Positions 24,253 to 35,927 of a stretch of 64,000 nt of DNA are shown piece after piece. Both the position numbers and the translations under genes were made by a program. The stretch covers positions 6,015,827 to 6,079,826 of the forward strand of contig LR746272.1 in NCBI GenBank assembly GCA_902729315.2, given 5' to 3'. Origin of the DNA: Spirodela intermedia. Lineage: Eukaryota > Streptophyta > Magnoliopsida > Alismatales > Araceae. The first letter of the stretch is position 1, and each line of letters begins with the position of its first letter. The notes under the pieces were generated by a model. That model saw only the letters and a list, made by a program, of their open reading frames with translations, ran no database searches and was not told the origin of the DNA.

Positions 24253-25828
24253 GATTATTGTGTCTAGCTGAAAACATTAAATTCAGCACTACATGGGAGG
24301 CAACCCATTGTTTTTATTTCATTCTATTTATTTTTTTGTAAGGTCGATTTTTCTTAAAATTTCATAGTACTTATTTCTATATTTAATTTATTTTCAAAAA
24401 AGTGCAAGAAGAGGAGTATAAGATGAAGTGGAAAATTAAAAATGAGGTTGAGGTAGTATCTTTCTGAACTTTATCATTTATGATAATATTTTTAGTACTT
24501 ACTTTTGCATATATAAATGCTTCACTTGAAAATTATATTTTCTGCATATTCTATTTTGATTTTTCTATGTCATTGAAGACAATGTCATTTTTAAGTTGGG
24601 GGGTGAAGTATTAATTCTTAATTTATACTGAAGGACGATTAAGAACATGTGTTTGTATTTGTTTTCATGCTCACTTAAAACAGCAAATAGAAAAATTTAC
24701 AAAAAGTACAACATCTATTTTCTGGTTTCCTATCAAAAACAACAGATTGTCAAAAATGGCAATGAAAAAACAACCTAAAATTTGAAATTCTGGAGACCCT
24801 TTTCTCACACTTCAATCCCCTAGATGTACATTGCTAAAATTCGAAATTACAATCATAAAGAGGATAGCTTTGATTTATTTTTAACAAATTCATTATTTTT
24901 GAAAATAGAACTAAAAATAGAAAATAAAATTGTCATAACTATCTAATGTACAAATTTCTTACATCATATTGCATGCATAAAAATTAAATCAATTAGATTG
25001 ATTGATACCAAAAGATACTAGGAAGTTTATTATTGAGTTAAAAAAATGATTTAGTAGCATGAAATGTTAGAATACTCTTTGGATATATGATAGATAACAT
25101 GGATTTGATTTTATAGATTTTCACTTCATGATTTTGATGGATAGTATTTACTTGATGTGAAAATTTAATTGATCAATTGAGTTTAATGAAGATTTTTACA
25201 CCTTGATCTATAGGATTTGTGAGGAGAAATCACTTACTTTGAAAAAAAAAACTAGAGTAATGTGAAAAAATCTAGAAATGAAGAGTACATATGGAAGATG
25301 TGAGATTTCATTCTCATTGTCGAAAATTGTTCATAGAAAAGCACTTGCTGCAAAATAAATAGATAAAATGAAAGCCCTGAAAATGAAGAGTACACATGGA
25401 GGGTGTGAAACATCATTCTTGTTGTCAAAATTGGTCTACAGAAAAAGCTACTTATTTACTGTAGAAAAGAAGAAAAAGAAATATAGTATAAACTTCAAAA
25501 ATTAAGTCATGAAAGAAAAAAAATGTAGGATCAATATTATTTATAGATGAGTATTGATAATTGAAACATCTTGTCAATTATATTTCTAAGTGAAGAAGTG
25601 ATGAAGATGTGAATAAAAGAAGTGAAGTGTAGATTGTTATTCTGAGTGCTTAAACATTTAAGTGCTTGATGTCATTCTTAAATACTTGATATAAGAATTC
25701 AAAGTGTCTAAAGATGTATCATTTATAATTATTATTTTTACATTAAAATATGGTATTTTGAGATTTATGAATTTTTATTCTTGTAATTCCATTACTAAGG
25801 TACTAGTAATGATTTAAGTTGGGGGTTG
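24253..25828 (+). other. 3' noncoding region of the pol-bearing relative
   Basis: It aligns with 57374-58988 of the young gag-only element, including ACATTAAATTCAGC...CATGGGAGGCAACCCA, the internal motif AAGTTGGGGGGTG near 24595, the duplicated GAGTACAYATGGARGRTGTG block near 25285 and 25393, and the terminal polypurine tract at about 25815-25828. Confidence 0.8.
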
Positions 25829-26954
25829 TGATAAGTCTTCATTATCATGAGTTAATAATTAATAAATAATATAGTTTTATCTTTAAATCATGATAAATAG
25901 ACTTATATTTGTGTTAAATTGTGAAAAATAGTTTTTAGTTGATTAATGTGATTTTTTTTTACTAATTATGTGATTTTATAGGAATTTATATAATTTTTAT
26001 AATCTTATTTTTAGATAAATAAAGAAAAAGAAAAAGAAATAAAATAAATAGAAAAAGAGGAAACTCACTGGCCAGCTGGGCCTACAAGTGGGTCGGAAGC
26101 GCAATTAGGGGGAGCTGTGAGTAAGAGTTTGAGTGGCTATGGACTGATGGGGGCACATGTGTGCCACTCCTTTTCCACATCACCGGTGGCTAGCCAACTA
26201 TGGGGCAAGGAGTGGTCATACACATAAGAAAGGGACTCATTGCTTCTAAATCTGATATTACTATATATTTATCCAAAACTTCGATGTACAATCGATGTGA
26301 GACTAAACCTGTTTTATTTTTCTTTAGACTTTACAAGAAGAACTAGAGATTGTTCATGTCGTCTTTGTCCAAGTAGAGACTTTGAAGCTATGGACACTAC
26401 ACAACAATCTTCTCGAACACTCAAGATTTTAGTGTATCATCGATGCATCACTACTGTGATATTGGAATTTTATTTTTCTACTTTCAACTTATTTTTTACT
26501 TTATTTAGTAATAATTTACGTGATTTAAATTTACTAAATTATTTTTCCTTCAATTATATTTTTTTTATTTTTACACATCTTAATTTAATTAATTAAATTA
26601 TCTGTAATCACTTACGTAAGAATTCATGAGCGAAACTCTATTTTCATCTGATTTGTGTTCGTCAAGTGTTGATGTCATCATGACATCTGCACCCTTATTT
26701 TCCTTTTTCATGAATTTTAAATATATTTTATTTTCATCTCTTAACTAAAAAATTATAAAAAAATATATTCTTTGAGAATTATTTTGAAAAATTACTTGAT
26801 ATTATATTATATTCTTGTGATCGACCTAAATTTTTATTAAATTATAATTGATATATTTGTTCATAAGTACTTTTAAATACTCAAAAATTAGTATTTTCTA
26901 GTTTTATAAAATTTAAATTTGTGTAATTTATTATATAATGACTAAGTCATGTCA
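25829..26954 (+). repeat. 3' LTR of the pol-bearing relative, internally deleted
   Basis: It runs from TGATAAGTCTTCATTATCATGAG to ACTAAGTCATGTCA. At about 26312 the sequence jumps from the GACTAAACC block to the TTAGACTTTACAAGAAG block, so several hundred bases of the LTR middle are missing. Confidence 0.8.
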
Positions 26955-27499
26955 ATGGGAAAAGAGACAGCCTTCTAATCTAAGAAGGTAAGATAAACTT
27001 CTTGATTAATTTTGTAAATCACTATGTCAAATACGGTAGAGTCTTAGCATTTATAGAAAGAAAAGGAAGAGCAATAATTTTCAACAGCATAAAGAGAGAA
27101 TGAGAAGAAAGGGGTGAAGGAGACACTCTTTTCCAAGAGATGCCATGTGGTGTCTGTTAGTTGAAATGACATCCCATTTAAGGAGAGGAGGGATGTGAGG
27201 ATGACATGGCATCTTCTCCCCATTCTTCTTCTTCTTCTTGTTTGGTCATCCTTTGCGGATGGATCCTCTTGCTTGCTGGTAGGGACCCATTGGTCTTGGA
27301 TCCAATATTCCATTTTCGATCTAATAGAGGGGGAAGGTGCTGGTTGACTTGAAGGTAAACTCTTCGAAGTGGAAGAACCCTGATTCTTGCACTTCTTCTT
27401 GGAATGGTTGAACTCAAAAGGTTGAGCCTCTAATTGACCATCCTTTGTTGACTTGAGTTGACTATTTTAATTAGAACATTCTTCATTAGATCTAGTGAT
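26955..27499. other. No recognised gene
   Basis: Base composition rises here toward the gene island. Overlapping minus-strand frames at 27044-27417 are open, but I recognise no domain in them. Confidence 0.4.
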
Positions 27500-27881
27500 C
27501 TCATCCAAAAAACAGCAAGTTGTAGCAAGATCAAGTGCTGAATCTAAATTTAGAGCAATGATGTGTGGGATTTGTGACGTATTATGAGTGAAAGGAATCT
27601 TAGAAGACTTGAGAGTTAAGTGGATTCAACCCATCAAACTATACTGTGTTAATAAGTTAGCCATCAACATCACAGATAATCCAGTCCGGCATGATCATAC
27701 AAAACGCGTGGAGATAGACCAACATTTTATTAAAGAGAAACTTGATAAAGATATTATCTGTACACCTTATATAACATCTCATGAGCAGTTGGCAGATGTG
27801 CTAACCAAAGGATTGAGTGCGATAATTTTTCAGCATCTTATATTCAAGTTGGGACTGAATGACATCTATTCACCAACTTGA
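27500..27881 (+). pseudogene. Ty1/copia RNase H C-terminal fragment
   Basis: It reads KKQQVVARSSAESKFRAM, then a stop at 27585-27587, then KGILEDLRVKW, KLYCVNKLAINITDNPVRHD, TKRVEIDQHFIKEKL and HEQLADVLTKGLS. This is the C-terminal RNase H region of a plant copia polyprotein. It keeps VARSSAE, ADVLTK and the copia-typical TKRVEIDQHFI. Reverse transcriptase and the rest of pol are not seen upstream. The frame ends at TGA 27879-27881, followed directly by AGGGGAGA and TGTTAGGAG, the usual order of polypurine tract and LTR start. It is a 5'-truncated copy, non-functional. Confidence 0.9.
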
Positions 27882-28080
27882 GGGGAGATGTTAGGAGATG
27901 ACTTAATGTTTTTAGGTAGATCTGGTCCCGATTACAAAGGGCCCATAATTATGTTATTTCTAAGACACTTATGGTAAGTGAAGCTTTTTCTTTCTATCTT
28001 TACTTTCCTGTTCTCCTCTCTTCCTCTCTCCTTCACTGTGTGCGCTTTCTACAATCCTCTTTCAAGAAGAAGGAATTAGC
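27882..28080 (+). mobile_element. Probable start of the copia 3' LTR
   Basis: A purine run at 27881-27888 is followed by TGTTAGGAGATGAC at 27889, a good candidate LTR start. I could not fix the LTR end or a target-site duplication. The upper limit given is a guess, since the sequence passes without a clear break into the DUF538 upstream region. Confidence 0.4.
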
Positions 28081-28294
28081 AGGTCTGAGATTTTAACGTC
28101 CACTTTCCTCTATCCCTCCTCACGGAAAGTGTGATCTGTAACAACCCATCCCACTCGCCTTCATTGCACAAAACTGCTGTATTCCACACGGAAAGTATGC
28201 TTTCCTCTTCCTCTTCCCAAGCACTGTCATCACCTTGGTCTTCTATTACTCCTTCCCCAACCAATCCGCTTTATAACCTACCTCCAATCAAGTC

Positions 28295-28704
28295 ATGGCG
28301 CCGCAGAGCATCGAGGCCCACCGCCCCAGCGCGGAGATCTACACAGCCAACGACCTCTGCTGCCAGAAGGCCATCGACCTCCTCAAGGAGTTCAATCTCC
28401 CCAGGGGGTTCCTCCCCATCGAGAACGTGGAGGAGATCAGCATCAACCGTCAGCCCACCTTCGTGTGGCTCTACCAGAAGAAGGCCCTCAACCACACCTT
28501 TCTCAAGGCCGGCCGCCTTGTCTCCTATGGCGCCGAGGTCACGGGCTTCGTGGAGGACCGCCGCATGCGGCGGGTGACGGGGGTGATGTCCAGGGAGTTG
28601 CTCATCTGGATCGCGCTGGGAATGTTCTTTGTGGATCCCAAGGACCCCGGGGGGGACTCTTGAAGACGTACCCGGCCTCAGCCTTTGAGCTCGAGGAGCA
28701 ATGA
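28295..28704 (+). pseudogene. DUF538 gene, copy 1, truncated by a small deletion
   Basis: The frame opens at ATG 28295 and reads MAPQSIEAHRPSAEIY, then KAIDLLKEFNLPRGFLPIEN and GRLVSYGAEVTGFVED. These are hallmark words of the plant DUF538 family: small, roughly 150-170 residue proteins of uncertain biochemical role. Compared with copy 2 (34263-34712), about 22 bases are missing just after the VDPKDP codons (near 28648). This shifts the frame into a TGA at 28661, leaving 122 codons. The lost tail (KTYPASAFELEEQ) is still readable in another frame up to TGA 28702-28704. One extra Arg codon sits at 28558-28572. No intron is apparent, as in copy 2. The upstream copia relic lies within 420 bp. 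A truncated protein could still be made, so "pseudogene" is inference. Confidence 0.85.
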
Positions 28705-28957
28705 AAGGAGAGTTTAATGGCATGAAATAAACGGAAACAGGATGATTTCTTGTTTCTGCTTCCAACTCTATCCTTTTCTTCACGGAAATGAGAAGTCCAC
28801 AGGTGAATCAGGGGACAGTCGTGCTTCTGCGTAAGGGAAATTACTGGACGGATAGAGTGATGACTGTTCATGAATAAGCAAGGGGGGAGGGGCTGAGAGT
28901 GTCAGCCGAATGCTCAAAGCTAAACATGGATGGCTCCGAAAAAGTTAATATGGATCC

Positions 28958-29797
28958 CATCATCTTCCTTTTTTTCTCTCTCTTCCCTTTTAGATCCTTT
29001 GTTAGAGGAGGACTTCTAATAATAAAACGCATAGACACCATATGACGATTCAGAAGAAAGGTTGAAGGGTATCATTTTCCTTTGATTGATGTCGTCCCTT
29101 TAGTTTCCACTGATTCATATCACTTTTTAAGGAATTGAATGGGGTCACCAACGAGGTCGGATTCTTGTATTGAATTTGCAGTCAAATCTCCGTCGAAGTG
29201 GGGTGTTGTCCTTGCCTTGGTCCTTAAGGGGGATGGTGATGGCGCCCGTTGAATAAATAGACCTATAATGATAGCCATGTACCCTAGTGGCCCCTAATCA
29301 ATAATCGTCTAGTAGGCTGTCCTCGTTTCTTTGTTCGAGGCTTGAACTGCACAAAATTGAAGACTACCCTCTTCCTCGAGGATCACTTTGACAAGTCAAT
29401 GACAGGTGAACCAAATATACGGACAACGTTTTACGATCACGTTTCGGAGAAGCTTACTTACCCAGCATCGAAGTGATGATATCTTCGATAGCTCATTTTA
29501 ACGGCATACTTCAAGATAATTATAAAGAAAATATGTCGAACCGAGGGAGTCCCGGCAACGTGTTCCTTAATAAAAGAGAAAATAAACGGCAGATAACGCA
29601 ATTTCAGTGCAATAATTCCATGTTAGGTTTAAATTCTTCCTTTTCTTATCATCAATGTTTCTTCTCGCTTGATTTCTTTCATACATTTCTCTACCCTTAG
29701 TTGCCCCATTACTTGATCAACGTGCTCTCTTCTCCCTCATCTCTAGGATTGGCGTAGTCCTCTTGTTCCATGTGTGTATTGGAGTCCGTCAGGAGGA
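28958..29797 (+). repeat. Island repeat A, left copy
   Basis: It matches the reverse complement of 39311-40033 over its whole length. Shared blocks are CATATGACGATTCAGAAG near 29040, TTGATTGATGTCGTCCC near 29084, CCTCGAGGATCA near 29375, and CTCTTCTCCCTCATCTC near 29727. About 120 bases near 29440-29560 have only a weak counterpart. No protein family was recognised in it. Confidence 0.8.
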
Positions 29798-30334
29798 CCA
29801 ATAAATACCCACCGTTCAAACTAGGCTGGACCGAAGTACAACCTCCCGTTCTGCACTAGAACCCCTCCCCCGGTTCCTTCCAAACTCTTGCCAATAGTCG
29901 GCGCCTTTGGTTTATTCCCCTCACTATCATCGCATTCCAACTGGAAATGATTTGACGGAGTATTCAGTACGAAAAGCTAGCTGATACGATCCTCTTTGGA
30001 AGGATCGGATCTGAGTGAATCCGAAGAGAAACAATTGTATTGATTCACGAAATCGGGACAATGTTTGTAGGGTAGAACTTCAGGATGACAGTTCTACTGG
30101 AATACAAGAAAAGGAAGAGAGAAAGAAGTGTAAAAGGGGTGGAGAATGAATTCGAGAGGATTCTCCTGCATCTCCTGGTTCCGACTGTTCTCCTCCCTTT
30201 GTTCCCCTCCTGAGATTTATTTAGTGTCCTCACACGTGTTGTGCACGTGTCCCCTTCTTACGGCTTCTATATGTCAGTAATGGGGTCGTATCATTAGCCT
30301 CACCGTTTGATGCATTAAACAGACGAATCGTGAG
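29798..30334. other. Island sequence without a recognised gene
   Basis: Higher-complexity sequence with no convincing coding domain. GAAACAATTGTATTGATTCACG near 30029 looks like an LTR-type word, but I could not delimit an element. Confidence 0.35.
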
Positions 30335-30585
30335 ACTGAGGAAAAACGTGTCCACTCATTTTTTTGCATGAGGCTATAAAGTTTCGTGTACTGTATTCAA
30401 CCTGTCTCTCATGTAAGTCACCCTCAAAAAGCACACAAACTGTCTTTCGCTCGTCGACACCAACTAATGTTTTCAAGAAAAATGAGATTATACTGTCAAT
30501 TGGTGCTTTCATCTCACAATAAGCCTACTCTTCCAAAAGTTAAACTTCAAAGATGAACAAGGTACGAATGTTTCAATAACGACTT
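30335..30585 (+). repeat. Island repeat B, left copy
   Basis: It matches the reverse complement of 36405-36660: GTGTCCACTCATT, AAAGTTTCGTG, CGTCGACACCAACTAATGTT and AAGAAAAATGAGAT occur in the same order. Confidence 0.8.
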
Positions 30586-30697
30586 TTGGTGGTGTATGTA
30601 TAAATTCACAAGTGTCTAATTCAATCTATCTCATGCGGGTAATCTCTTGTTTACCAGCTTCTCAAGTTCGAGCGCCGTCATAATTATGGATTATTTA

Positions 30698-30825
30698 TGA
30701 AAGAATGAGGCCGTCTCGAATTGGTAGTTCATTGGCTAGCCTATAAACACTGATTATCATGATGATCACAGGACTGACAGGTAACCTCCTATCAGTTTGG
30801 CAGAGCAGCCAATATCGAAAGTCGG
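30698..30825 (+). repeat. Island repeat C, left copy
   Basis: It matches the reverse complement of about 38455-38592: GAAAGAATGAGG, TTGGTAGT, ATGATGATCACAGGACTGAC and TTTGGCAGAGCAGCC have counterparts there. Confidence 0.65.
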
Positions 30826-32184
30826 CGAAACATTTATATAGGGTGCATTCTATGGCCACGTTCCAAAGATCAAACCTGAAGTCATCACGACCTTACAGTC
30901 TTCTCACTGTCTCTGCCAATTTGGCGTATCAACCTGTGGGACACGTCACAAACAGCTGGAGAGGGGGATTGACGAGTGGCGGCTGCCTCGGTTCGCTGTA
31001 ATATTAACCAATGGTACCTAATACTCAATTAAATCTTGTTCATGCTCCGACGACCAACGCGCATACGGATGGAATCCTGCCTAGTTGCCCTGTCAATTTA
31101 GGGTTAGTTTATCCGTCGTGGGTTCTCCTCTGTTTATTGTGATTAAAAAATGCTTCAATTGAAAGGACTCAATATTCTTTAAGCCTGATGGAGATGATGT
31201 TCCACTGGGACTACATGAGAGGCAGAACTTTATCATCTTAACATGCGGTAGCTTTTAATCTGGTGTTATTTTATACCTTTACGTTACCATTTTCTCTGTT
31301 AAGGTACTATAAAAGTGTGCTGACGAGATGCCGCGACGACCTGTGGCCTCTCCCCAGAACGCGGAACCTAAGGGGGGGAGGGAAGAGAGGCTTCTGATTT
31401 GTTGGTCAAATGGACTCAAATGCCGGGTCGGACCGCCGACGAATTGGAACGGGAATAGAACATGTACTGGGTGACTTGCCTCCGTTTAAGGGAGCATTCA
31501 TTGTCTACGTTTCGCCCGCCGCCCGCGGCTTTTCACAGTAGATTGATCGAACGGGCAGCCAACCTCATCAGGGATTCGATACAGTCCACAAGGTCCACGG
31601 ACGGATGAGGCGAACTTTGCCGTAGAGGCTCAGCGACTTGGCACAGGGAGAGCGATGGTATGAATGAGTGCTAATGGCGGAGGTTGAAAGAGTATGTGGG
31701 GCAATGCTACCAAGCAATAAGAGCTCATAAAGCGACTTGGCACAGGGAGAGCGACAGACAGAGACAGCAGACCGATTCGTGGGCTGCCAGAGAGAGAGAA
31801 AGAGAGAGGATGCTGCGTTGAACAGATCGGCCAGAATGAAGTCCGGAGATACGCAAAAGAACAGCTAGTACCGAGAAGGAACGGTTGCAACACAGAAAAA
31901 TACTAGTGAGAAGCGAAGAAGACGGAGCCTACGACCGCATCATTAGCGCACCAGTCAAGCCTTTTAAATGCGGATTCTATCTTGTGAGGTTATAAGTAAC
32001 CTTGTGTAGCCCTAAGAATAATCAGACTGAGAGAAGAGATTAGTAGAGGTTTACCTCTTTCGCTCCACAAGGAGAGGCCGTGAGGGTCACTTATCCATCC
32101 CCACGCTGCCATCATCTCGCCGTCGTCCATTGCCACCTTCCCCCCATCGCTCCCGCCGTTGTCCGCTGTCACCATTCGCCGCCA
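30826..32184. other. No recognised gene
   Basis: Island sequence with scattered short frames on both strands, none matching a family I know. It includes a 23-bp direct repeat (GCGACTTGGCACAGGGAGAG...) at 31633-31655 and 31732-31754. Confidence 0.4.
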
Positions 32185-32314
32185 CTGCCGCTCTCCCTAC
32201 CTTCATCGCCGCCATCCGCTGACACCCTTTGCTGCCCCATTCGCCGTAGCTGCCGCTCTCCCTACGTCCGTCACCGTCATCCGCTGCCACCCTTTTGCTG
32301 CCCAGTCGCTGCTG
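32185..32314. repeat. 65-bp imperfect tandem duplication, C-rich
   Basis: CTGCCGCTCTCCCTAC occurs at 32185 and 32250, followed in both by a CATCCGCTG...ACCCTTTGCTGCCC block. The C-rich strand gives long but meaningless Pro/Ser/Arg-rich frames. Confidence 0.65.
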
Positions 32315-33156
32315 CTGCCGCCAGCCCCGCCTCCATCTCCGTCCATTCAACCTTTTCCGCCGTTACCGTCGCCTTCCGTTCCTTCGTCCGGCACGACCCG
32401 TTCGTGTACCCCTGTTCCCCTTTTCTCGCCCACTTATTGGGGCTTAGAACCCCTGTCGCGGTACTCAAACCGTTGCAACGAACCCATCCGGTTCGAGCCC
32501 GTCCGTCAGTCAAAAGGACGTCATTCAACAGTCAACGACTTGGTCAAGGTAAACATAGGTCAACCTTTCAAAAGTTGGTCTAAGCTTCAGTTCGTGTTTC
32601 TCCTTCAGTGTCACCTCTCCTGTGACAAGGTTATCTCTAAATACTCTTCTTTCCATATTTGAGTATTTTGTTCATTTAGTATTTTATCTTGCAACATTGT
32701 TGTTGTGTTATCCATAGATAGGTTTCCTTATATTCATAACTGATGGTCAGTGAGTAGTGTTAACCCACTTGATTTGTAATTGATTAACTTATTGATTGTG
32801 GAGCACAGCCTAATCATTTGGCGATTTCTTAATCACGTCGATCCTTTTATTTAAAGTATTGCGGTAAAGCATTCAATCTTGCTTTACTTAACCTTCTTTA
32901 GGCTAGTCTACTCATTTTTATCATCTTGTCCCGCATCAAATACTCAAACATGTCCCCGGACGACGTGCCCTACGGTTTCTCTTTTATTTTTCAATGGGGT
33001 CAAAGGGGACGAGTCCTCTTCTGGCTTCCCTAAGACCAACGTTTACAGTAAAGAGGAGGAAGGACAAGCACATTGACAAGGGTCATTTCGCTATTCGCTA
33101 TGTAGAACCCAATACGCCAAACTGGTGGCTACCCATTCTTTAACTTGTCCCCGGGG
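32315..33156. other. No recognised gene
   Basis: C-rich at first, then mixed composition. No domain, RNA gene or known repeat was identified. Confidence 0.35.
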
Positions 33157-33173
33157 GAGAGAGAGAGAGAGAG

Positions 33174-33246
<73 letters not shown>
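33157..33246. repeat. Long GA microsatellite
   Basis: Nearly pure (GA)n of about 90 bp with two AAAG interruptions near 33174. Confidence 0.95.
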
Positions 33247-33249
<3 letters not shown>

Positions 33250-34262
33250 CATTATTGGGCATCTCCTGATTAATCATTCTCACGTCAGTAATATTCATAG
33301 GTTGGTTAAAAACCTCTGGAGGCGTACTAGGGAGGCCACTCGGACCAACTTGATTCACTACCAGCTCTCCAGACGACAGCACGGTAATACTGTTCAAAGG
33401 TACCGTATGCACAAGAGACGAAGTTTGAAGGTACATCATCACGATCCTCTCTCTCTCTCCTCACTCCGCATGGCAATACTGTTCCAGTCCATCATGCAAG
33501 ATTGTCATTGAAAAAAAATTCACTTCCATTATGATGTAAAAATTTTAAATTTCAATGAGGCGTAATCGAGACTAATAGGCCTAAACTAACCACCAATTCA
33601 TGGCAAAAGGCCTAACATGGTCTTGTTCAAGCATGACGGTTTTCACCGTAAATGAGAACTTAAGAGTGGGGATACCGACCAGAGAAGAAAAATCTAAACA
33701 ATCACACAAATATTACTTGCCCAGTTATTAAAGAAATCCATCATTGATATAGCTCAAGACATAGGCCAGCATCAAATGTACGACACACATCGGTAAAAGC
33801 CATTTTTTCTCCTTTCCAGACCGATGAATCTCCTTCCACTCATCTAAGTTATTAATTACTCAAAACGAATGCTTCGTACACTCAGGCGAGTGACTCGTAG
33901 GAAGAGTGATAAAGGATTATCCCAACAAGGTTTTGTAATGTTCTGGTTGACTAACACGCCATCAATCACCTTCTTTGGGGGACCATCGGACATCTTCGTT
34001 TGATGACTTCCCACATTTAAGCTTTGCAAATTGTCCGCATTCAATATTCGAAGGAAAAACGGCAAAGAGATGGCAGACCGTCCTCTCCAGCTCACGTTTA
34101 GCATATATGTTATGACTGGAAGAGGAAAGAGAAAACGAATCCCCAGCTATTATAGGAGACTTCATGAGAAGAAAGCTATATTTCTCTCGTTCATCCTGAG
34201 CTAGAGAATCGAATAAACAGCCTTTCAGAGAACAACTGTTTCATTGAATTCGCATGTAATTA
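33247..34262. other. 3' flank of DUF538 copy 2, no recognised gene
   Basis: Mixed-composition sequence. The minus-strand frame at 33250-33442 has no recognised domain. The final ~100 bp are the 3' flank of DUF538 copy 2 and share a GAGTTTAATGGCATGA-like word with copy 1. Confidence 0.35.
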
Positions 34263-34712
34263 TCATGCGATTAAACTCTGGTTTCCTTGCTCCTCGAGCT
34301 CGAAGGCTGAGGCCGGGTATGTCTTCGAGAGTCCCGCCGGCGTCGTGAAGGTGATCTTGGTAGGGTCCTTGGGATCCACGAAGAACTCTCCCAGTGGGAT
34401 CCAGATGAGCATCTCTCTGGACTTCACCCCCGTCACCCGCATGCGGCTGTCCTCCACGAACCCCGTGACCTCAGCGCCGTAGGAGACGAGGCGGCCGGCC
34501 TTGCGGAAGGTGTCGTTGAGGGCCTTCTTCTGGCGGAGCCACACGAAGCCGGTCGGACGGTTGATGCCGATCTCCTCCACGTTCTCGATGGGGAGGAGCC
34601 CCCTGGGGAGCTTGAGCTCCTCGAGGAGCTCGATGGCCTTCTGGCGGCAGAGATCGTTTCCCTTGTAGATCTCCGCGCCGGGGCGGTGCGCCTAGATGGT
34701 CTGCTGCACCAT
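34263..34712 (-). pseudogene. DUF538 gene, copy 2, nonsense codon near the start
   Basis: On the minus strand, ATG at 34712 begins MVQQTI and is followed by TAG (34692-34694, codon 7), where copy 1 has GAG (Glu). After the stop, the family sequence runs uninterrupted: AHRPGAEIY, KAIELLEELKLPRGLLPIEN, GRLVSYGAEVTGFVED, MLIWIPLGEFFVDPKDP, then the complete C-terminal segment that copy 1 has lost. The stop used by copy 1 reads GGA here, so the frame extends seven codons (GNQSLIA) to TGA at 34263. The next in-frame ATG lies deep in the domain, so re-initiation would give a fragment. The sequence is GC-rich with strong third-position C/G bias. Broken by one base at the start; otherwise well preserved. 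Confidence 0.85.
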
Positions 34713-34861
34713 TGGTTGAACGACGATCGGCGGTGGGCTTGAGGGAGAACTGGTCGGGCAAGCGGTATGTGAAGAAAAAGAAGGTGACGACTCTACTGGA
34801 GAAGAAGCGGAGGAGATCCAGGCGGTTAGTTCATTGGGGATTCGAGGGGAGCGGGGTGGGT

Positions 34862-34868
34862 TTTTATA
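34862..34868 (-). promoter_or_regulatory. TATA box of DUF538 copy 2
   Basis: The minus strand reads CTCTATAAAAACCCACC about 150 bases before the ATG at 34712, a good distance for a promoter plus short leader. Confidence 0.6.
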
Positions 34869-35042
34869 GAGTACGGTTCCTGTGGGCGACCCGTAGGACG
34901 GACAGGTGGTATAGCGTTTGGGCGTGACCTCCGGGCGTGCGACGGTAGTGGGAGAATGAACCAAAGGTTGGCCACTTAGTTTGCAGGAATTAGGGGGGAT
35001 GGACGATAGGCTGTGGTTTGATCGCCACCTCATGAACATCAG

Positions 35043-35092
35043 TTGTTACTTAATGCTCCGTCAAACCCGCGGCGAGGTCAGCAGTTCTGAAG
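35043..35092. repeat. Short block shared with 38660-38712
   Basis: CAGTTGTTACTTAATGCTCC...TCAAACCC...GGCGA...CAGTTCT resembles the block at 38660-38712 in the same orientation. Confidence 0.5.
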
Positions 35093-35378
35093 CCTCCAGG
35101 TTTCACAGGATTTAAGGATCCCTCCTGAGGCTGGCAAACCTTGTAGCGATCCTTTCTCCGATCCGCCATCCGCCCCTGCTTTGGGATTGTGATACTGGTG
35201 GGTTAGCTATCCACCAACCAAGCCTGCACTACTAGAGGGTGCTCACCTCTTGTTTATGGGCGTCGTCATTATCAACAACCGTTCGATCGTGGTATAATAT
35301 TTGACTATCTTTTCAGGAAAACATGGTTTCCTTCGGTATGGGGAATCCAGTCGTCCAATACAATCGGTGAACACCTAA

Positions 35379-35382
<4 letters not shown>

Positions 35383-35426
<44 letters not shown>

Positions 35427-35546
35427 TCTCTCTCTCTCCATCTCTCTCTCTCTCTCCCTCTCTCTTTCTCTCTCTCTTCCTCGCTCTTTCGCCCTCTCTC
35501 TTTCTCTCTCTTCCTCGCTCTTTCGCCCTCTCTCCTTCTATGTCTC

Positions 35547-35582
<36 letters not shown>

Positions 35583-35691
35583 TCTCTCCATCTCTCTCTC
35601 TCTCTCCCTCTCCCTTTCTCTCTCTCTTCCTCGCTCTTTCGCCCTCTCTCTTTCTCTCTTCCTCGCTCTTTCGCCCTCTCTCCTTCTATGT

Positions 35692-35729
<38 letters not shown>

Positions 35730-35804
35730 TCTCTCCATCTCTCTCTCTCCCTCTCCTTTCTCTCTCTCTTCCTCGCTCTTTCGCCCTCTCTCTTTCTATG
35801 TCTC

Positions 35805-35840
<36 letters not shown>

Positions 35841-35927
35841 TCTCTTTCTCTCTCTCTTCCTCGCTCTTTCGCCCTCTCTCTTTCTCTGTCTCTTCCTCTC
35901 TCTCTCTCTCTCTCCCTCCCTCTCATA
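35383..35927. repeat. CT-rich compound microsatellite/minisatellite
   Basis: About 545 bp of (CT)n broken at intervals by a recurring word, TTCCTCGCTCTTTCGCCC, seen at least six times, and by TTCTATGTCTCTTCC. The whole region looks built by repeated duplication of units of some 35-200 bp. The Arg/Glu and Ser/Leu frames across it are artefacts. Confidence 0.9.

Noticed and set aside
28131-28783. Other-frame ORFs over DUF538 copy 1 (both strands)
   Set aside because: Shadows of a GC-rich coding sequence. Only the frame from 28295 gives family similarity.
32080-32662. Two overlapping 167-codon plus-strand frames
   Set aside because: Pro/Ser/Arg-rich output of a C-rich stretch with a 65-bp tandem duplication. 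No known family.
34471-35039. Minus-strand frames overlapping DUF538 copy 2 and its upstream region
   Set aside because: Alternative frames of the same GC-rich DNA, with no domain. The real frame is the one broken at codon 7.
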